A DNA stretch of 39,632 nt from an uncultured Campylobacter sp. GTDB lineage: Bacteria > Campylobacterota > Campylobacteria > Campylobacterales > Campylobacteraceae. Position 1 is the first letter of the stretch, and the number at the start of each line of letters is the position of its first letter. A model generated the notes under the pieces. It ran no database searches, was not told the DNA's origin, and saw nothing but the letters and a program-made list of their open reading frames with translations. The position numbers were made by a program, and so were the translations under genes. The stretch covers positions 1-39,632 of the forward strand of contig CALKQT010000038.1 of the NCBI GenBank assembly GCA_937990735.1, written 5' to 3'. Below, piece after piece: positions 39,405 to 39,632 of this stretch.

Positions 39405-39632
39405 CATACTCCTGTTTGTAAAATATTTATTATTGCTTATTGCCGGAGGGGTAGGACTCTTTTGGCTGTACGATTATTGCGTAAACACAGAGGGTATTAG
39501 TTTGTACTATTCGCTAAATACCTTGCTCATCTTCCATTGTGGTTTATCCTTCTTCTTATTTAGTATTATCTTCATCGTAAACAAAAGACGCAAACAGCAC
39601 ACTGCTTTTGCTTTTATGGCGGGCTTTGTATT
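39394..39632 (+). CDS. Small membrane protein (DUF6168-like), cut by the right edge
   Basis: ATG 39394 overlaps the atpZ stop by 11 bases. The 79 visible residues (MKSNILLFVKYLLLLIAGG...) contain three hydrophobic segments at about 4-24, 36-58 and 69-79. A small protein in this place, between atpZ and atpB, is usual in flavobacteria and is annotated as DUF6168; that name is from memory of the context, not from a motif. Confidence 0.6.
   Translation, partial: MKSNILLFVKYLLLLIAGGVGLFWLYDYCVNTEGISLYYSLNTLLIFHCGLSFFLFSIIFIVNKRRKQHTAFAFMAGFV

Noticed and set aside
1..39632. CRISPR arrays, tRNA, rRNA and transposases
   Set aside because: No regularly spaced repeats with unique spacers, no cloverleaf with a plausible anticodon loop and CCA-type end, and no transposase frame were seen on reading both strands.

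Overview
The window joins DNA from two unrelated bacteria, and the join lies at about position 21,735-21,745. Positions 1 to about 21,735 read as an epsilonproteobacterial (Campylobacterota) chromosome, most like the higher-GC oral Campylobacter group. The evidence is Shine-Dalgarno sequences (AGGA, AAGGAG) before most genes, several TTG starts, abundant GCG codons beside TAAAATTT words, and two gene runs matching the Campylobacter order as I recall it from C. jejuni. Positions from about 21,740 to the end read as Bacteroidota, family Flavobacteriaceae, most like Capnocytophaga. The evidence is no Shine-Dalgarno sequences, repeated near-perfect TTTG-N19/20-TAnnTTTG promoters, DUF3820 and DUF5053 proteins, a bactofilin beside AtpZ, and a mreBCD-mrdA cluster. 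Both genera live in the human mouth, so an assembly or amplification chimera is far more likely than gene transfer: both a UvrD gene and a C45-hydrolase gene are cut mid-gene at the join.

Campylobacter part. 1-1158: two AT-rich, unrecognised membrane-protein genes. 1304-6802 (minus): alaS, a four-TM membrane protein, maf and pbpA/mrcA, packed with overlapping stops and starts. 6925-8891 (plus, divergent): Gfo/Idh/MocA oxidoreductase and hemH; HemH carries an unusual insert of six tandem pentapeptides. 8908-10723 (minus): an AT-rich accessory island with a membrane protein, the N-terminal stub of a class-3-lipase-like protein, and another membrane protein; it could be the remains of a lipase/immunity-type locus. 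10863-12098: nucleotide-sugar dehydrogenase. 12099-12582: repeat-rich non-coding gap. 12583-21605 (minus): truB, a second repeat-rich gap of about 830 bases where csrA sits in C. jejuni, ispE, smpB, a TlpA-like thioredoxin lipoprotein, clpS, clpA, aat and ftsI. ClpS, ClpA and Aat together form the N-degron protein-degradation pathway.

Capnocytophaga part. 21734-23242 (minus): C45-family lipoprotein hydrolase, cut at the join. 23667-27130 (plus): valS and dapD, ended by a strong hairpin terminator. 27198-27725 (minus): small outer-membrane barrel protein. 27803-27967 (minus): a probable unannotated small RNA with its own promoter and a perfect terminator. 28070-29766 (minus): RelE/ParE-type toxin-antitoxin pair, two tandem DUF3820 genes (one fused to an antitoxin-like N-terminus) and a gamma-carbonic-anhydrase-like protein. 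29917-32289 (minus): bioB, cmk and a one-TM protein. 33123-37813 (plus): mreB-mreC-mreD-mrdA rod-shape operon followed by two small genes where rodA would often be. 38035-39632 (plus): a second maf, a bactofilin, atpZ and the start of a small membrane protein that leads into an expected ATP-synthase operon.

Non-coding structure on the Capnocytophaga side includes three copies of a palindromic element built on ACTTTGCCAAAGT and two copies of an 84-base element containing an 11-base unit repeated three times. I saw no tRNA, rRNA, CRISPR array or transposase in the window.
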